A stretch of DNA of 64,000 nt from assembly GCF_018860365.1 (NCBI RefSeq), contig NZ_JAHKPO010000003.1, positions 992,001 to 1,056,000 on the forward strand, read 5' to 3'. This document shows, piece by piece, positions 1 to 8,424 of this stretch. The notes under the pieces are model-generated. The model was not told the origin of the DNA. It saw only the letters and a list, made by a program, of their open reading frames with translations, and did not search any database. This stretch comes from Arenibacter algicola. Its GTDB lineage: Bacteria > Bacteroidota > Bacteroidia > Flavobacteriales > Flavobacteriaceae. Within the stretch, counting starts at the first letter, position 1. The number at the start of each line of letters is the position of its first letter. The position numbers and the translations under genes are program-made.

Positions 1-444
1 TATGAAGGAGTGTAATTTTTCAAACAAATATTGATAATTGGACAAGGTTATTTCTCCAAAATACATTTGATACCGAATGTTAAAACAAGTTTCCAATCGC
101 CTTAAACAGCTCCTCATATTCTTCCTACCTTTAGAGCTCATTTTAAATTTCATGTAATCATCAACATTGGAAAAGTCACTTAAATTAACCGAAAAGCCAA
201 TGGATTGATTGAAATTATAGGATTTTAGAGGTATTGTAGAATCATCTAAGGATAATTTAAAGTAAGGGTTGATATAGTTTACAACATGTATTATTGAGCC
301 TTCATCTAGACTTATGGTTAGATTAGGATTTGGAAAATTTTGTTCATTACTCCTATTAAAAACATTAGTATAGAATGGATAAACTAACCTTGTTTCAAAA
401 AAGTCGCTATTGAAATTGTATTTTTTTATATTAATTAAGCTCAT
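1..444 (-). CDS. FemAB/GNAT-like acyltransferase, partial (C-terminus beyond left edge)
   Basis: An uninterrupted minus-strand frame runs from an ATG at 442-444 to the window edge, 148 codons. The protein begins MSLINIKKYNFNSDFF and carries NVDDYMKFKMSSKGRKNMR, followed by a stretch with ETCFNIRYQMYFGEI. This aligns clearly with the upstream gene, whose matching segment reads NINNYM-type then ESCFNIKYKMYHGHI, so the two are paralogues. Its start overlaps the upstream stop by 14 bases, indicating translational coupling. The family (FemAB-like / GNAT fold, often annotated acetyltransferase or peptidoglycan-bridge type) transfers acyl or aminoacyl groups. The donor and acceptor cannot be read from sequence. 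The C-terminal half, with most of the acyl-donor site, is outside the window. Confidence 0.8.
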   Translation of the reverse strand, partial: MSLINIKKYNFNSDFFETRLVYPFYTNVFNRSNEQNFPNPNLTISLDEGSIIHVVNYINPYFKLSLDDSTIPLKSYNFNQSIGFSVNLSDFSNVDDYMKFKMSSKGRKNMRSCLRRLETCFNIRYQMYFGEITLSNYQYLFEKLHSFI

Positions 445-1705
445 TTCTTTTGGACAAGTTTATAATAGCAGCTTTTCGAGTGGTAGTTTTTCCACTGATA
501 ACGAAGAGTGAATGGTTATTTTTAACTTGCTGTACTCTTATATTATTTAATTTTTCATTATTTAAGTACAAAAAATCAAAGACAACGGTTTTTAGAAAGG
601 CAAAGGAGGGCTTCTTGATATCAATATTCACTAAATCCAATTCCTCTATTTCCTTATTTAAATCAGAAAATTCATAGAAGAGATTTGGAGAGCTTTCGTT
701 TTTTTTGCCTTTTAAAAGGAAGCTTAATTTATGAATCCTATCATTCAGTTTTTTATCTCTTAAAAACTGTTTTGCAGTAAAGTATTTTTTAATTGCAAAG
801 GCTATGGTTTTTGGAATTATGAAATTTTTGTTATAAATAAGGTGGTATTCAAATTTGTACTCCAGATTGCTCCATCTTTTTTTATAGTCAAAGTATCCTT
901 TTGAAAAATCTAGTTTGTCAAATTGGTTTTCCAAACACCATTCAATCAGTTTCATGATGTTTACGGAACCTAGATGAAATTTTGAGTAGTCTATATCAAA
1001 AACCGTTATGGCATCAATTAGTGTACTGTTATAAACATAGTTTAAGGTTACGCCAATAACTTGTTCCTCGTCATAAATCACGAATAGATTGGCATTTTTA
1101 TCCTGGATCATGGGATAGGTAACTTCCTTATAGAAATTCCATTCCTTTGGGGCCAAATTATTATTGGTTATTTCTTTTTGTAAGAATCTTTTTCTCAATA
1201 ATTTCTCAAACTCATCAAAAATATGATCGTACTCATCTTTGTTTATATGTCCATGATACATCTTGTATTTAATATTGAAACAAGACTCTAATTTTTTTTT
1301 ATATTTATTTAACTTGTACCTACTGCTTTTGCTAAAGGTTGCAGACATATAATTATTGATGTCTTGGAAAGGATTTAGATTTATTAAAAAACCGGGATAT
1401 TGGGTAATGCTATCTAGGGCATGTTCTTTGTTAAGGTCATTGCCTTGGGTTTTGTTCATATATTCTGGAACATCATAGATGAGCAGTACGTTATTTTTGG
1501 CTTCCTTTGTTAGGCTTTCTTTTGAAAACGAGTAGCTTATGCCTTTTGTAAGATTTCTACCAATGTTAATGTAAATTGGAAGAATGGGATACTTATAGAA
1601 CGAGGTCCCATTTAGAAACGTGAAAGAAATATCTTTGCCTGCAGAGTAGAAATGCTTAAGCCAAGTTTTGGTGTACGTTTTCGACGAAAACGGATTTATG
1701 TTCAT
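431..1705 (-). CDS. FemAB/GNAT-like acyltransferase
   Basis: A 424-residue cytoplasmic protein without signal peptide or membrane segment. Residues around 110-260 show the basic, tyrosine-rich linker (SKSSRYKLNKYKKKLE) and the pattern typical of FemAB/BioF2-like double-GNAT proteins, where an FVIYDEEQVIGVTLNYV segment forms a central strand-turn-strand. Such proteins attach acetyl, other acyl or aminoacyl groups, and related ones are frequent in Bacteroidota polysaccharide clusters. Its start overlaps the end of the upstream acyltransferase gene by four bases (ATGA) and its own end overlaps the next paralogue. The role in decorating the locus polysaccharide is inferred from position. Substrate unknown. 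Confidence 0.7.
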   Translation of the reverse strand: MNINPFSSKTYTKTWLKHFYSAGKDISFTFLNGTSFYKYPILPIYINIGRNLTKGISYSFSKESLTKEAKNNVLLIYDVPEYMNKTQGNDLNKEHALDSITQYPGFLINLNPFQDINNYMSATFSKSSRYKLNKYKKKLESCFNIKYKMYHGHINKDEYDHIFDEFEKLLRKRFLQKEITNNNLAPKEWNFYKEVTYPMIQDKNANLFVIYDEEQVIGVTLNYVYNSTLIDAITVFDIDYSKFHLGSVNIMKLIEWCLENQFDKLDFSKGYFDYKKRWSNLEYKFEYHLIYNKNFIIPKTIAFAIKKYFTAKQFLRDKKLNDRIHKLSFLLKGKKNESSPNLFYEFSDLNKEIEELDLVNIDIKKPSFAFLKTVVFDFLYLNNEKLNNIRVQQVKNNHSLFVISGKTTTRKAAIINLSKRNELN

Positions 1706-2763
1706 AATTTATTATTTAAGCCTTCACAACGGTAACAAGGAAAGAATTTAATGCACTTCTTTTGGAAAATATCACAATTTGGTTGCATTTTTTTTACAAC
1801 TAACGCTTCATACTTTTCTATATCGCTTATACATTTCCAAATGGTGAAATTTTTAAAATCGTTTGAAAAACTGGATTTGAAATAAAACAGGGAATCTTCT
1901 TTACTGCCTACGCCTCCTCCAAGATTAAAAAACTTACTATTTTCCTCAGTGGCTGTAATTCTCATTTCATCGATCAATAGCTTTATAGGATATAGATGTA
2001 AAAAGGAGAAATCTGATCCAGATAGGTGGTATTGAACAATTTTATTGGTTTCAATGAACATGGCACCGGCAATAATCTTGTTGGTAACCTTCTCAATAGC
2101 CAAAAATATCCTTGTGTTAAAATCTTCAGATTCCAAAAGTCGGAAGAAATAGTCGTGATCAAAAAAGTATTCTTTTTTTGCATTTACCCTTTGCATATTG
2201 GCATAATATAGATCTATGTATGCCATTACCTCGTTTTTGGTTTCTGCAGTCTTTACATAGCACTCCCTTCGAGCCTTGTTGATATGGCCCCTTAATCTTT
2301 TGTGATAAGATTGTTTTTGTTCTTCCAAATCCTGGGTTATATCTATATTTACAATGTGGCTCAAGGAAGATATTTCACCTAAATTTCTCAAACAAATTTC
2401 TTGGTTCGGAATAAAGGGATTTAGTCTAGAAAAGACTGTAATTATATTGTTCTTAATTAAATAATCCCTGAATTCCTTTATGAAGTTGGAATTGTTAAAA
2501 TTACTATCAATGTTTTTTGTAACGGGTCCTGCATATCCATATACAGATGTCAGATCTTCATATTCGGAATCCGGCACCTTTCGAAGTAAAAAGGGGATAG
2601 CGATTATTTTATCATTTTCAGAATATTTGATTAAAGTAGGATACTCTCCTTCAGCCTTAGATATATGATGATATTCATAGGTGTCATAAAAGTCGTAAAT
2701 ATCTACAATCTTTAGTACAGCATCCCAGTCTTCTTTGTTGATTATGGTTTCTATCATGTGCAA
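1702..2763 (-). CDS. FemAB/GNAT-like acyltransferase
   Basis: A 353-residue soluble protein. The middle contains the FemAB-like signature region YHKRLRGHINKARRECYV followed by a segment with IDLYYANMQRVNAKKEYFF, then a GNAT-like core with FLAIEKVTNKIIAGAMFI and a glycine-rich NLGGGVGSKEDSLF. The last 30 residues hold three cysteines (CDIFQKKC and CYRC), unusual for the family and possibly a metal site. It is the first of three adjacent acyltransferase-like genes, more distant from the other two than they are from each other. It starts about 85 bases after the HAD phosphatase gene. An internal Met at residue 3 is an alternative start. Assignment to family is fairly secure; substrate is not. 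Confidence 0.7.
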   Translation of the reverse strand: MHMIETIINKEDWDAVLKIVDIYDFYDTYEYHHISKAEGEYPTLIKYSENDKIIAIPFLLRKVPDSEYEDLTSVYGYAGPVTKNIDSNFNNSNFIKEFRDYLIKNNIITVFSRLNPFIPNQEICLRNLGEISSLSHIVNIDITQDLEEQKQSYHKRLRGHINKARRECYVKTAETKNEVMAYIDLYYANMQRVNAKKEYFFDHDYFFRLLESEDFNTRIFLAIEKVTNKIIAGAMFIETNKIVQYHLSGSDFSFLHLYPIKLLIDEMRITATEENSKFFNLGGGVGSKEDSLFYFKSSFSNDFKNFTIWKCISDIEKYEALVVKKMQPNCDIFQKKCIKFFPCYRCEGLNNKL

Positions 2764-2848
2764 TAAATTCGGTTTGGTCCAAGTTTAGCTGTAACAATCT
2801 TAATTCAACTGGTATTTCTGGTTAGTTCTATGGTCAATGTAATTATTT

Positions 2849-3514
2849 TTACCTCTCGTGCGTGATACTTAAATCCAAATAAGAGGATATAAATACTTTT
2901 GGGGAATATTTTTCTCCTTGATATAAGTAGGCATCGTTATGGATGTTCAATCCATTATCCATTATGCCAATAGTGTTCCATCCCAGAGCATTGGGAGTTA
3001 TAAAATCTTTTTTCAAATTGTCCCCTATATAATAGTATGCACCTTTACCGAAGGTCGATTCTAAAATTTTGTAATTGTTTTGATGAGGTTTCTCGGTGCC
3101 AATTTCTTGCGAAATAACAATACAATCCAAAAAGGGAGTAAGACCAAGAGCCTCTATTTTGTTTGTTTGTGTCTTTTGTCTACCGTCGGTTATTAAGCCA
3201 ATTTTGCCTTTGTTTATTTTAATTTTTTGCAATGTTTCCAAAACTCCTTCAAATAATTTAATGTCCGGTTTATGTTCCCTGTATTCCGTAATTAAAGTTG
3301 ACTTAGCTACCTTGTAATGCTTATGTATAAACTCAAAAACATCGATTTTATTTCTATACAAGGAGAACATTTTTATATAAAGACTTGGCCAGTTCTCTTT
3401 TTCTAAATTTTGGGCAATTTCCCTATACGCCGATTTTAGAAATTCAATTTCATTATATAGGGTGTCATCCAAATCAAATACGATAATGGTTTTATTGTCA
3501 ACCGTGATATCCAT
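2849..3514 (-). CDS. HAD-superfamily phosphatase
   Basis: A 221-residue HAD hydrolase. Motif I is FDLDDTLY with nucleophile Asp14 and Asp16. Motif II is LITDGR with Thr109. Motif III lysine is K142 in GTEKPH, and motif IV is YYIGDNLKKDF (Asp165, Asp170). A helical cap lies between motifs I and II, as in small phosphatases and phosphoglycolate-phosphatase-like enzymes. Its start lies inside the 3' end of the ATP-grasp gene (17-base overlap), so the two are almost certainly co-translated. This pairing suggests the phosphatase acts on a substrate or product of the ligase. The natural substrate is not identifiable from sequence. Confidence 0.85.
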   Translation of the reverse strand: MDITVDNKTIIVFDLDDTLYNEIEFLKSAYREIAQNLEKENWPSLYIKMFSLYRNKIDVFEFIHKHYKVAKSTLITEYREHKPDIKLFEGVLETLQKIKINKGKIGLITDGRQKTQTNKIEALGLTPFLDCIVISQEIGTEKPHQNNYKILESTFGKGAYYYIGDNLKKDFITPNALGWNTIGIMDNGLNIHNDAYLYQGEKYSPKVFISSYLDLSITHER

Positions 3515-4466
3515 GCACTAAGATTTCGTCATCATATCTAATCATTAATAAGTTGTTTTCCCATACATCAAAGCTTTCTTCGATCTCTAGATCAAAGAGA
3601 TACTCTTGAATAATCCATTTAGGAAAATTGGCTCCAGCCAGATAGGAGAGGGGAAATCCACCCCCAAACCTAGGGTTTATTTCTATGCCATAAATACTAT
3701 TATTATTCTTGTGTTTAAAGAATTGTGAGGTCAAACAACCTCTTGCCCCTTCAATATAGCTTAGGTGTTCTTTTATATAGGGCACTAGATCATTATACAG
3801 AGTAAGTCCTTTATTGACTTCTCCATCCCGCACTTCGATGCGCTTTCTAGGTACCACACACTTTAGGATATTATTTTTGTCATAATATAGATCACAGGTA
3901 AACTCCTCATACTCATTGTGGTCTAAATATTCTAAGAACATTAATTTGTCATTTTTAAAATGATACTCCCGTAATTCAGATTTGGATTTAATGATGTAGT
4001 TATCAACGCTACGGCTCCCATCAAGAGGTTTAATGTACAATGGAAGACTATAGTTATCCTTGGTGTATTCCTTGGCTCTTGCCACTCCTTTGGACTCAAA
4101 GAAATCATGGATAATCCTTTTATCCCTACATTTAAGAATAAACTCTTCAGAAGAAATCACCACATGTATATTGTTGGTTTCAAACAATTGCTCATTTTTG
4201 GCCAACAATATTAGTTCTGTATCTATAGTTGGGATTATTAATTTAATATCATTTGCCTTGCAGAAATTAATTAACTTTTCAATATAATTGGGTTGATTTA
4301 AAAGGGGGACTTCTATATAACCATCGGCTACATGACAGGCCGCAGATGCTTCAGGGTCGGCATCTGCGGCGAATACCTTCCCATGCGGGACTAATTTTTT
4401 TATTTCCTTCTGGAAAGCTCTTACCAAGGATACCCGCCTACCTGCAGATGTTATTATAATGTTCAT
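3498..4466 (-). CDS. ATP-grasp ligase (carbamoyl-phosphate-synthase-like)
   Basis: A 322-residue ATP-grasp protein. The first 110 residues form a Rossmann-like pre-ATP-grasp domain (MNIIITSAGRRVSLV, then FAADADPEASAAC). Residues 140-270 form the ATP-grasp core with YIKPLDGSRS near 144-153, and the metal-binding strand GIEINPRFGGG (Glu262, Asn264, Arg266) is intact. Enzymes of this fold form an amide or peptide-like bond through an acyl phosphate. It sits between a glycosyltransferase and the overlapping HAD gene, with three acyltransferase-like genes following. That context suggests preparation or attachment of an amino acid or similar group for polysaccharide decoration, which is inference. 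Confidence 0.8.
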   Translation of the reverse strand: MNIIITSAGRRVSLVRAFQKEIKKLVPHGKVFAADADPEASAACHVADGYIEVPLLNQPNYIEKLINFCKANDIKLIIPTIDTELILLAKNEQLFETNNIHVVISSEEFILKCRDKRIIHDFFESKGVARAKEYTKDNYSLPLYIKPLDGSRSVDNYIIKSKSELREYHFKNDKLMFLEYLDHNEYEEFTCDLYYDKNNILKCVVPRKRIEVRDGEVNKGLTLYNDLVPYIKEHLSYIEGARGCLTSQFFKHKNNNSIYGIEINPRFGGGFPLSYLAGANFPKWIIQEYLFDLEIEESFDVWENNLLMIRYDDEILVHGYHG

Positions 4467-4528
4467 GGTCTAAATTTTCTTTCTCTAATTATATCTAAAG
4501 TTGTTCAAGTTAAATATACAAAATGATC

Positions 4529-5566
4529 TTAAGTAAAAATTTTTCGTTTTAAACCATAATATGATTTGGAAAAAATCACACATGGAAAAAGTAAAAAATT
4601 GGTATTGAAAATAAATGTGATAATACTGAATTTCACATTGGAATATTCTTTTCCTTTTAGTAAAAGTCTTATTGGGTAAGCATTGATATTCTTATACTTT
4701 TTTAGCAATCCTATTAAATAGTCAGTTTTTAAATCGGACTTAAGAAACCTAACTATTGAAAAGAACACATAACTCTCCTGCTTAATTTTAATTTTCTCAA
4801 TGGCACTCTGATTGGGCGAAGGTTTTCGGCATAATGTAGCTATAATATCATCCATTTTAAAGATGGCATATTCCAAATCTTTTATATGCTTTTCATAATG
4901 TCTTAGATTTTTATTAGAGGTAATGGAATTTTCCCGTTGAACATATCTATATATGTCAATAGGTATAAATGCAACTCTTTTTGCATTTATGAATAAAGTC
5001 GGTGTAAAATATGAGTCGTTTACAAAGCGCTTGTCTTCAAAAGTTAAACCTGACTTTAATAAAAATTCTCGATTGATCAAATACCACCATACTTCTACCC
5101 TGTAATTGTCATTAGCACCAATAAATGAAATACCATCCTTTACATCAACCTCGGTGTTTATATGTACTTGTGTTGTGGATTCTACTAAATTTGTTTGGTT
5201 AGTAGTAGTCACATTGAAACCTAATATATCCAGTTTGTTTATTTCAAGGCAGTCCAACACTTGCCTCAAGGTGTTATTGGCCAAATAATCGTCCCCATCT
5301 AAAAAATATACATATTTTCCTTTAGCCAATTTTAATCCCGACTTCCTTGCACCACCCAAACCCACATTCTGCTGTTTATGGACAATAATGTTATAATTTT
5401 GAATAGCAAACGCTTCGATTATTTTAAGTGAGCCATCCTTGGAACCGTCATCAACAACGATAATTTCATATTGTTCAGAATCAATACTTTGGTTTAATAC
5501 ACTGTCAATACACGCTCCTACATAGTGTTCTATATTGTATACTGGTATAATAATGCTTAATAGCAT
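4529..5566 (-). CDS. Glycosyltransferase family 2
   Basis: A 345-residue GT-A fold inverting glycosyltransferase. It opens with LSIIIPVYNIEHYVG, has the nucleotide-binding DDGSKDGS at 39-46, and the DxD-type metal site DGDD at 90-93 within YFLDGDDYL. The C-terminal third is hydrophobic and basic (FIFNTNFLLFPCVIF), consistent with membrane association near the lipid-linked sugar. It probably adds one sugar of the repeat unit on the cytoplasmic face. It lies in the minus-strand polysaccharide operon, 58 bases after the family-2-like gene upstream. Donor and linkage are not predictable from sequence. Confidence 0.88.
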   Translation of the reverse strand: MLLSIIIPVYNIEHYVGACIDSVLNQSIDSEQYEIIVVDDGSKDGSLKIIEAFAIQNYNIIVHKQQNVGLGGARKSGLKLAKGKYVYFLDGDDYLANNTLRQVLDCLEINKLDILGFNVTTTNQTNLVESTTQVHINTEVDVKDGISFIGANDNYRVEVWWYLINREFLLKSGLTFEDKRFVNDSYFTPTLFINAKRVAFIPIDIYRYVQRENSITSNKNLRHYEKHIKDLEYAIFKMDDIIATLCRKPSPNQSAIEKIKIKQESYVFFSIVRFLKSDLKTDYLIGLLKKYKNINAYPIRLLLKGKEYSNVKFSIITFIFNTNFLLFPCVIFSKSYYGLKRKIFT

Positions 5567-5624
5567 ACGCTTTTTTAGTTGTTAATGAAATATGAAATAA
5601 TTTGTTTTACTACAGATTACCATG

Positions 5625-6419
5625 CTAGTTGGTTAAGTTATATAACCCGAATTCCTTCTTGAGTTTATTACTTAACGGTTTAACCCTGTATTTTCTTATT
5701 TTCCTGAAAATACCCTTTATAGTGGATAGGCTAAATATACTTCCGGAATTCAAATTTTTGATTTGATCATTGGACATATAATGGTTTTCTCCATTGGCCA
5801 TGCTATATACCGCTCCGGGAAAAGGAAATTCTTGTAGGTGAACATCATTGGGGAAATCAGTGGTTTTATGTACATATAGGAGGTGTGGAACTTTTTTGAA
5901 GATATGTTCTATTAATTGGGGCTTTATTATGATACATGTCCCACAAAGTGTATTGAAATTTTCTTTATTTAATGATATAAATTTGTCACCTTCCCTATAG
6001 ATGTATCCTTTCTTAAAAAACCAGCCATAATTATTTGCTTTTTTATTTTTATCTACAAATTCCACTATTTTGTTTGAAATGCAGTCATCTGCATCGGCCA
6101 CCATAAGATAATCGGAATTGTATTTTTCGGCATATGCAATACCAGCAAGTATTTTTTTGCTTTTGTCTTCTTCCTTTAGCCCATCATGTTTTTCTTTAGG
6201 AGCTGTTTTTAATTGAGGTGGTTCAAAATCTACATGGATATATTCAATATTGGGACGTTCAAATTGAATTTCGGGCTTTTCATGGCAAACGACCAATACC
6301 CTAAAATTTTGAGAGGTTTGGTTGCAGATTGATTTTAAAGTGCGTTCAAAAAGTTTGGAAAATTGTTCCCAAGAGCCTGTTACTTTTTTACTTTTTACTG
6401 GTATAATAAATGTTATCAT
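5625..6419 (-). CDS. Glycosyltransferase family 2-like
   Basis: A 264-residue protein with a GT-A type N-terminus: MITFIIPVKSKKVTGSW, a strand with FRVLVVCHEKPEI, and the acidic metal site DADD at 109-112 in YLMVADADDCIS. The usual DDGSxDG loop is replaced by a shorter segment, so this is a divergent family 2 member. The later part has conserved histidines (HKTTDFPNDVHLQEF) and ends in a basic tail. It follows the initiating sugar-transferase gene in transcription order, so it may act early in repeat-unit assembly. That ordering argument is inference. Confidence 0.75.
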   Translation of the reverse strand: MITFIIPVKSKKVTGSWEQFSKLFERTLKSICNQTSQNFRVLVVCHEKPEIQFERPNIEYIHVDFEPPQLKTAPKEKHDGLKEEDKSKKILAGIAYAEKYNSDYLMVADADDCISNKIVEFVDKNKKANNYGWFFKKGYIYREGDKFISLNKENFNTLCGTCIIIKPQLIEHIFKKVPHLLYVHKTTDFPNDVHLQEFPFPGAVYSMANGENHYMSNDQIKNLNSGSIFSLSTIKGIFRKIRKYRVKPLSNKLKKEFGLYNLTN

Positions 6420-6569
6420 GAGATGGTTATGTCTTTTAATTGATTAAAATTAGTATTATTTGAGGGAAACTAATTTTATATACTAATTATTCGTTTAATC
6501 TCTATTAAAAATCGATGAGCTTAAATAACAGGAGCAATGCCAAGGGCATACCAAGGTATAAAACTCTTT

Positions 6570-7178
6570 CTATTGAATATTTCCTTTAAATTCCTCCATG
6601 GTGGCATGGGTTGACGAGGATATGTCCTCGCTTTTAAATACTTTTAAAATGGTAAGCATAAATATCTCTACATCCAAGACCAATGAAATATTATGTACAT
6701 ACCAAACGTCCAATTTAAACTTTTGCTCCCAGCCAATGGCATTCCTACCATTTACTTGTGCCCATCCTGTAATTCCCGGTCTAACATCATGTCTCTTTTT
6801 TTGTTCCTCATTATAAAGAGGCAAGTAAGATATTAATAAGGGACGGGGTCCAATTAAACTCATATCTCCCTTTAAAACATTAAAAAGTTGGGGAATTTCG
6901 TCTAAAGAATATTTTCTAATAAATTTGCCCACACTGGTTAAACGCTCTGCATCCGATAGGAGGTTACCATTCTTATCCTTTTGATCGGTCATGGTTTTAA
7001 ACTTAATGATTTTGAAAATTTCACTATTTTTGCCAGGTCGATTTTGTACAAAAAAGGCCTTTCCTTTATTTTTATAAAATAGCAAAATAAAGACCGTAAA
7101 AAAAATTGGAAAAGTTAGGACAAGGCCAATGAACGACAGGAAGAAATCTAAGGGCCTCTTGAATTTTTTTTTATACAT
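6570..7178 (-). CDS. Initiating phosphoglycosyl transferase (PglC/WcaJ-type sugar transferase)
   Basis: A 202-residue bacterial sugar transferase, the short monotopic form. A single hydrophobic segment (about 12-34) is followed by FVQNRPGKNSEIFKIIKF, the catalytic acidic pair Asp-Glu at 93-94 in YSLDEIPQLFN, then MSLIGPRPLL and RPGITGWAQVNGRN. All these blocks are diagnostic of PglC/WbaP-type enzymes that transfer a sugar phosphate from a UDP-sugar to undecaprenyl phosphate and so start repeat-unit synthesis. The length matches PglC rather than the long WcaJ form. Substrate may be a diamino- or N-acetyl sugar made by the dehydratases of this locus. A 150-base gap separates it from the next gene. 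Confidence 0.93.
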   Translation of the reverse strand: MYKKKFKRPLDFFLSFIGLVLTFPIFFTVFILLFYKNKGKAFFVQNRPGKNSEIFKIIKFKTMTDQKDKNGNLLSDAERLTSVGKFIRKYSLDEIPQLFNVLKGDMSLIGPRPLLISYLPLYNEEQKKRHDVRPGITGWAQVNGRNAIGWEQKFKLDVWYVHNISLVLDVEIFMLTILKVFKSEDISSSTHATMEEFKGNIQ

Positions 7179-7204
7179 CGTACTACTTTATTTCTTAAGA
7201 TATA

Positions 7205-8392
7205 TTAAATATAGTTACTTATTGTCTTATAAGCATGTAGCGGCAATAAATGTTCCTTCATATGCTCATGACCATTTTCTCCCATTGTTTTTCTTAAATC
7301 GGAATTATGGTATAGCTGAAGTAGTTTATTTTTCAGGTCTTCCGTATTTCCGGCTTCAGACCAAAATCCAGAATTTGTTTCTTGTAGCATTTTACCAAAA
7401 TCCGTATGAACATCCACGGAGGCCAATACGGGTATGCTAGAAGCAAAATAGGATAATACTTTAGAAGGGAAATTGGGAATGGTGAAGTCTTCACTTAGGG
7501 ATATTAATCCCACATCTGCCGCTAAGATTAATTGATTGTAATCTTCTCTTGGAATGCGACCTTTTACGATAATATTGTCAAGACCTTCTTTGGAAATTGA
7601 AGACTCCAACTTGGTTTTTTCGGTTCCATCACCAATTATAAAAAAGATGATATCCTTGTGTTCAGTTAAGCTTTTGGCCAAGGCAACAATGTTTTCCATT
7701 TTTTGGGGTTTCCCAATATTCCCGCCAAATATGATTACAAATTTGTTGTCCAGACCGTATTTGTTCTTGAATTTGGCATCAATGACTGCTGTGTTTTGAG
7801 AAGGTAATTTTTGCCAATTGGGCAATAGATGTAATTTATTAGTATTGATATCTGGATTATGTTGAACAATATAGTCTATATTGGCCTGGGACATACATCC
7901 AATATTATCGGCGGTAGCATAAAGCTGTTTTTCCATTCGCCTAAAATACTTGTAGACCATTCCTCCTTGGTTTATCATTTTTAAATCTACTGCATTTTGG
8001 GGGAAAATGTCCCGAAGTATTAAATAGACTTTTGCCTTTGATTTTCGTTTTAACCATTTGGCTAAAAACCCTAAGGTAATTGGTGGGGTTGGTAAAATGA
8101 TAGCGTCAAAATTTAAACTAATCTTACTTTTTTTGACGGCATTTTTAAACAAATACGGAAGTAAAATATTAGCAATTCCTTTGGCAATTACTCCAACATT
8201 CAACACTTTAGGTGTTTTAACTCTTAAAACTTTTATACCATTTACTACGGACAATCCCGATTCTTCGTTAATAGAAGGTGCCACCACTAGAACATCTTCC
8301 CCATTATCCCGCATTTCCCTGAGTAAATCTGTGTAAATTCCTCCTTCGTCCGAATTGGAAAAATATAAAGCTAGAAATATTATTTTCTTCAT
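7205..8392 (-). CDS. Glycosyltransferase family 4 (WbuB-like)
   Basis: A 395-residue GT-B fold retaining glycosyltransferase. The N-domain contains FDAIILPTPPITLGFLAKWL and the conserved RDIFPQNAVDLKM block. The C-domain has FGGNIGKPQKMENIV, the nucleotide-binding region IIFFIIGDGTEKTKL, and LSEDFTIPNFPSKVLSYF where the acidic donor-binding site normally sits. These blocks are typical of WbuB-like enzymes that commonly use an N-acetyl-fucosamine donor. The next upstream gene is a close paralogue, so a local duplication probably created two linkages. UDP-L-FucNAc genes lie directly upstream, which supports but does not prove the donor. Confidence 0.87.
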   Translation of the reverse strand: MKKIIFLALYFSNSDEGGIYTDLLREMRDNGEDVLVVAPSINEESGLSVVNGIKVLRVKTPKVLNVGVIAKGIANILLPYLFKNAVKKSKISLNFDAIILPTPPITLGFLAKWLKRKSKAKVYLILRDIFPQNAVDLKMINQGGMVYKYFRRMEKQLYATADNIGCMSQANIDYIVQHNPDINTNKLHLLPNWQKLPSQNTAVIDAKFKNKYGLDNKFVIIFGGNIGKPQKMENIVALAKSLTEHKDIIFFIIGDGTEKTKLESSISKEGLDNIIVKGRIPREDYNQLILAADVGLISLSEDFTIPNFPSKVLSYFASSIPVLASVDVHTDFGKMLQETNSGFWSEAGNTEDLKNKLLQLYHNSDLRKTMGENGHEHMKEHLLPLHAYKTISNYI

Positions 8393-8424
8393 ATGGAATG
8401 AATATTATTCTTGTTCGCTTTTTA

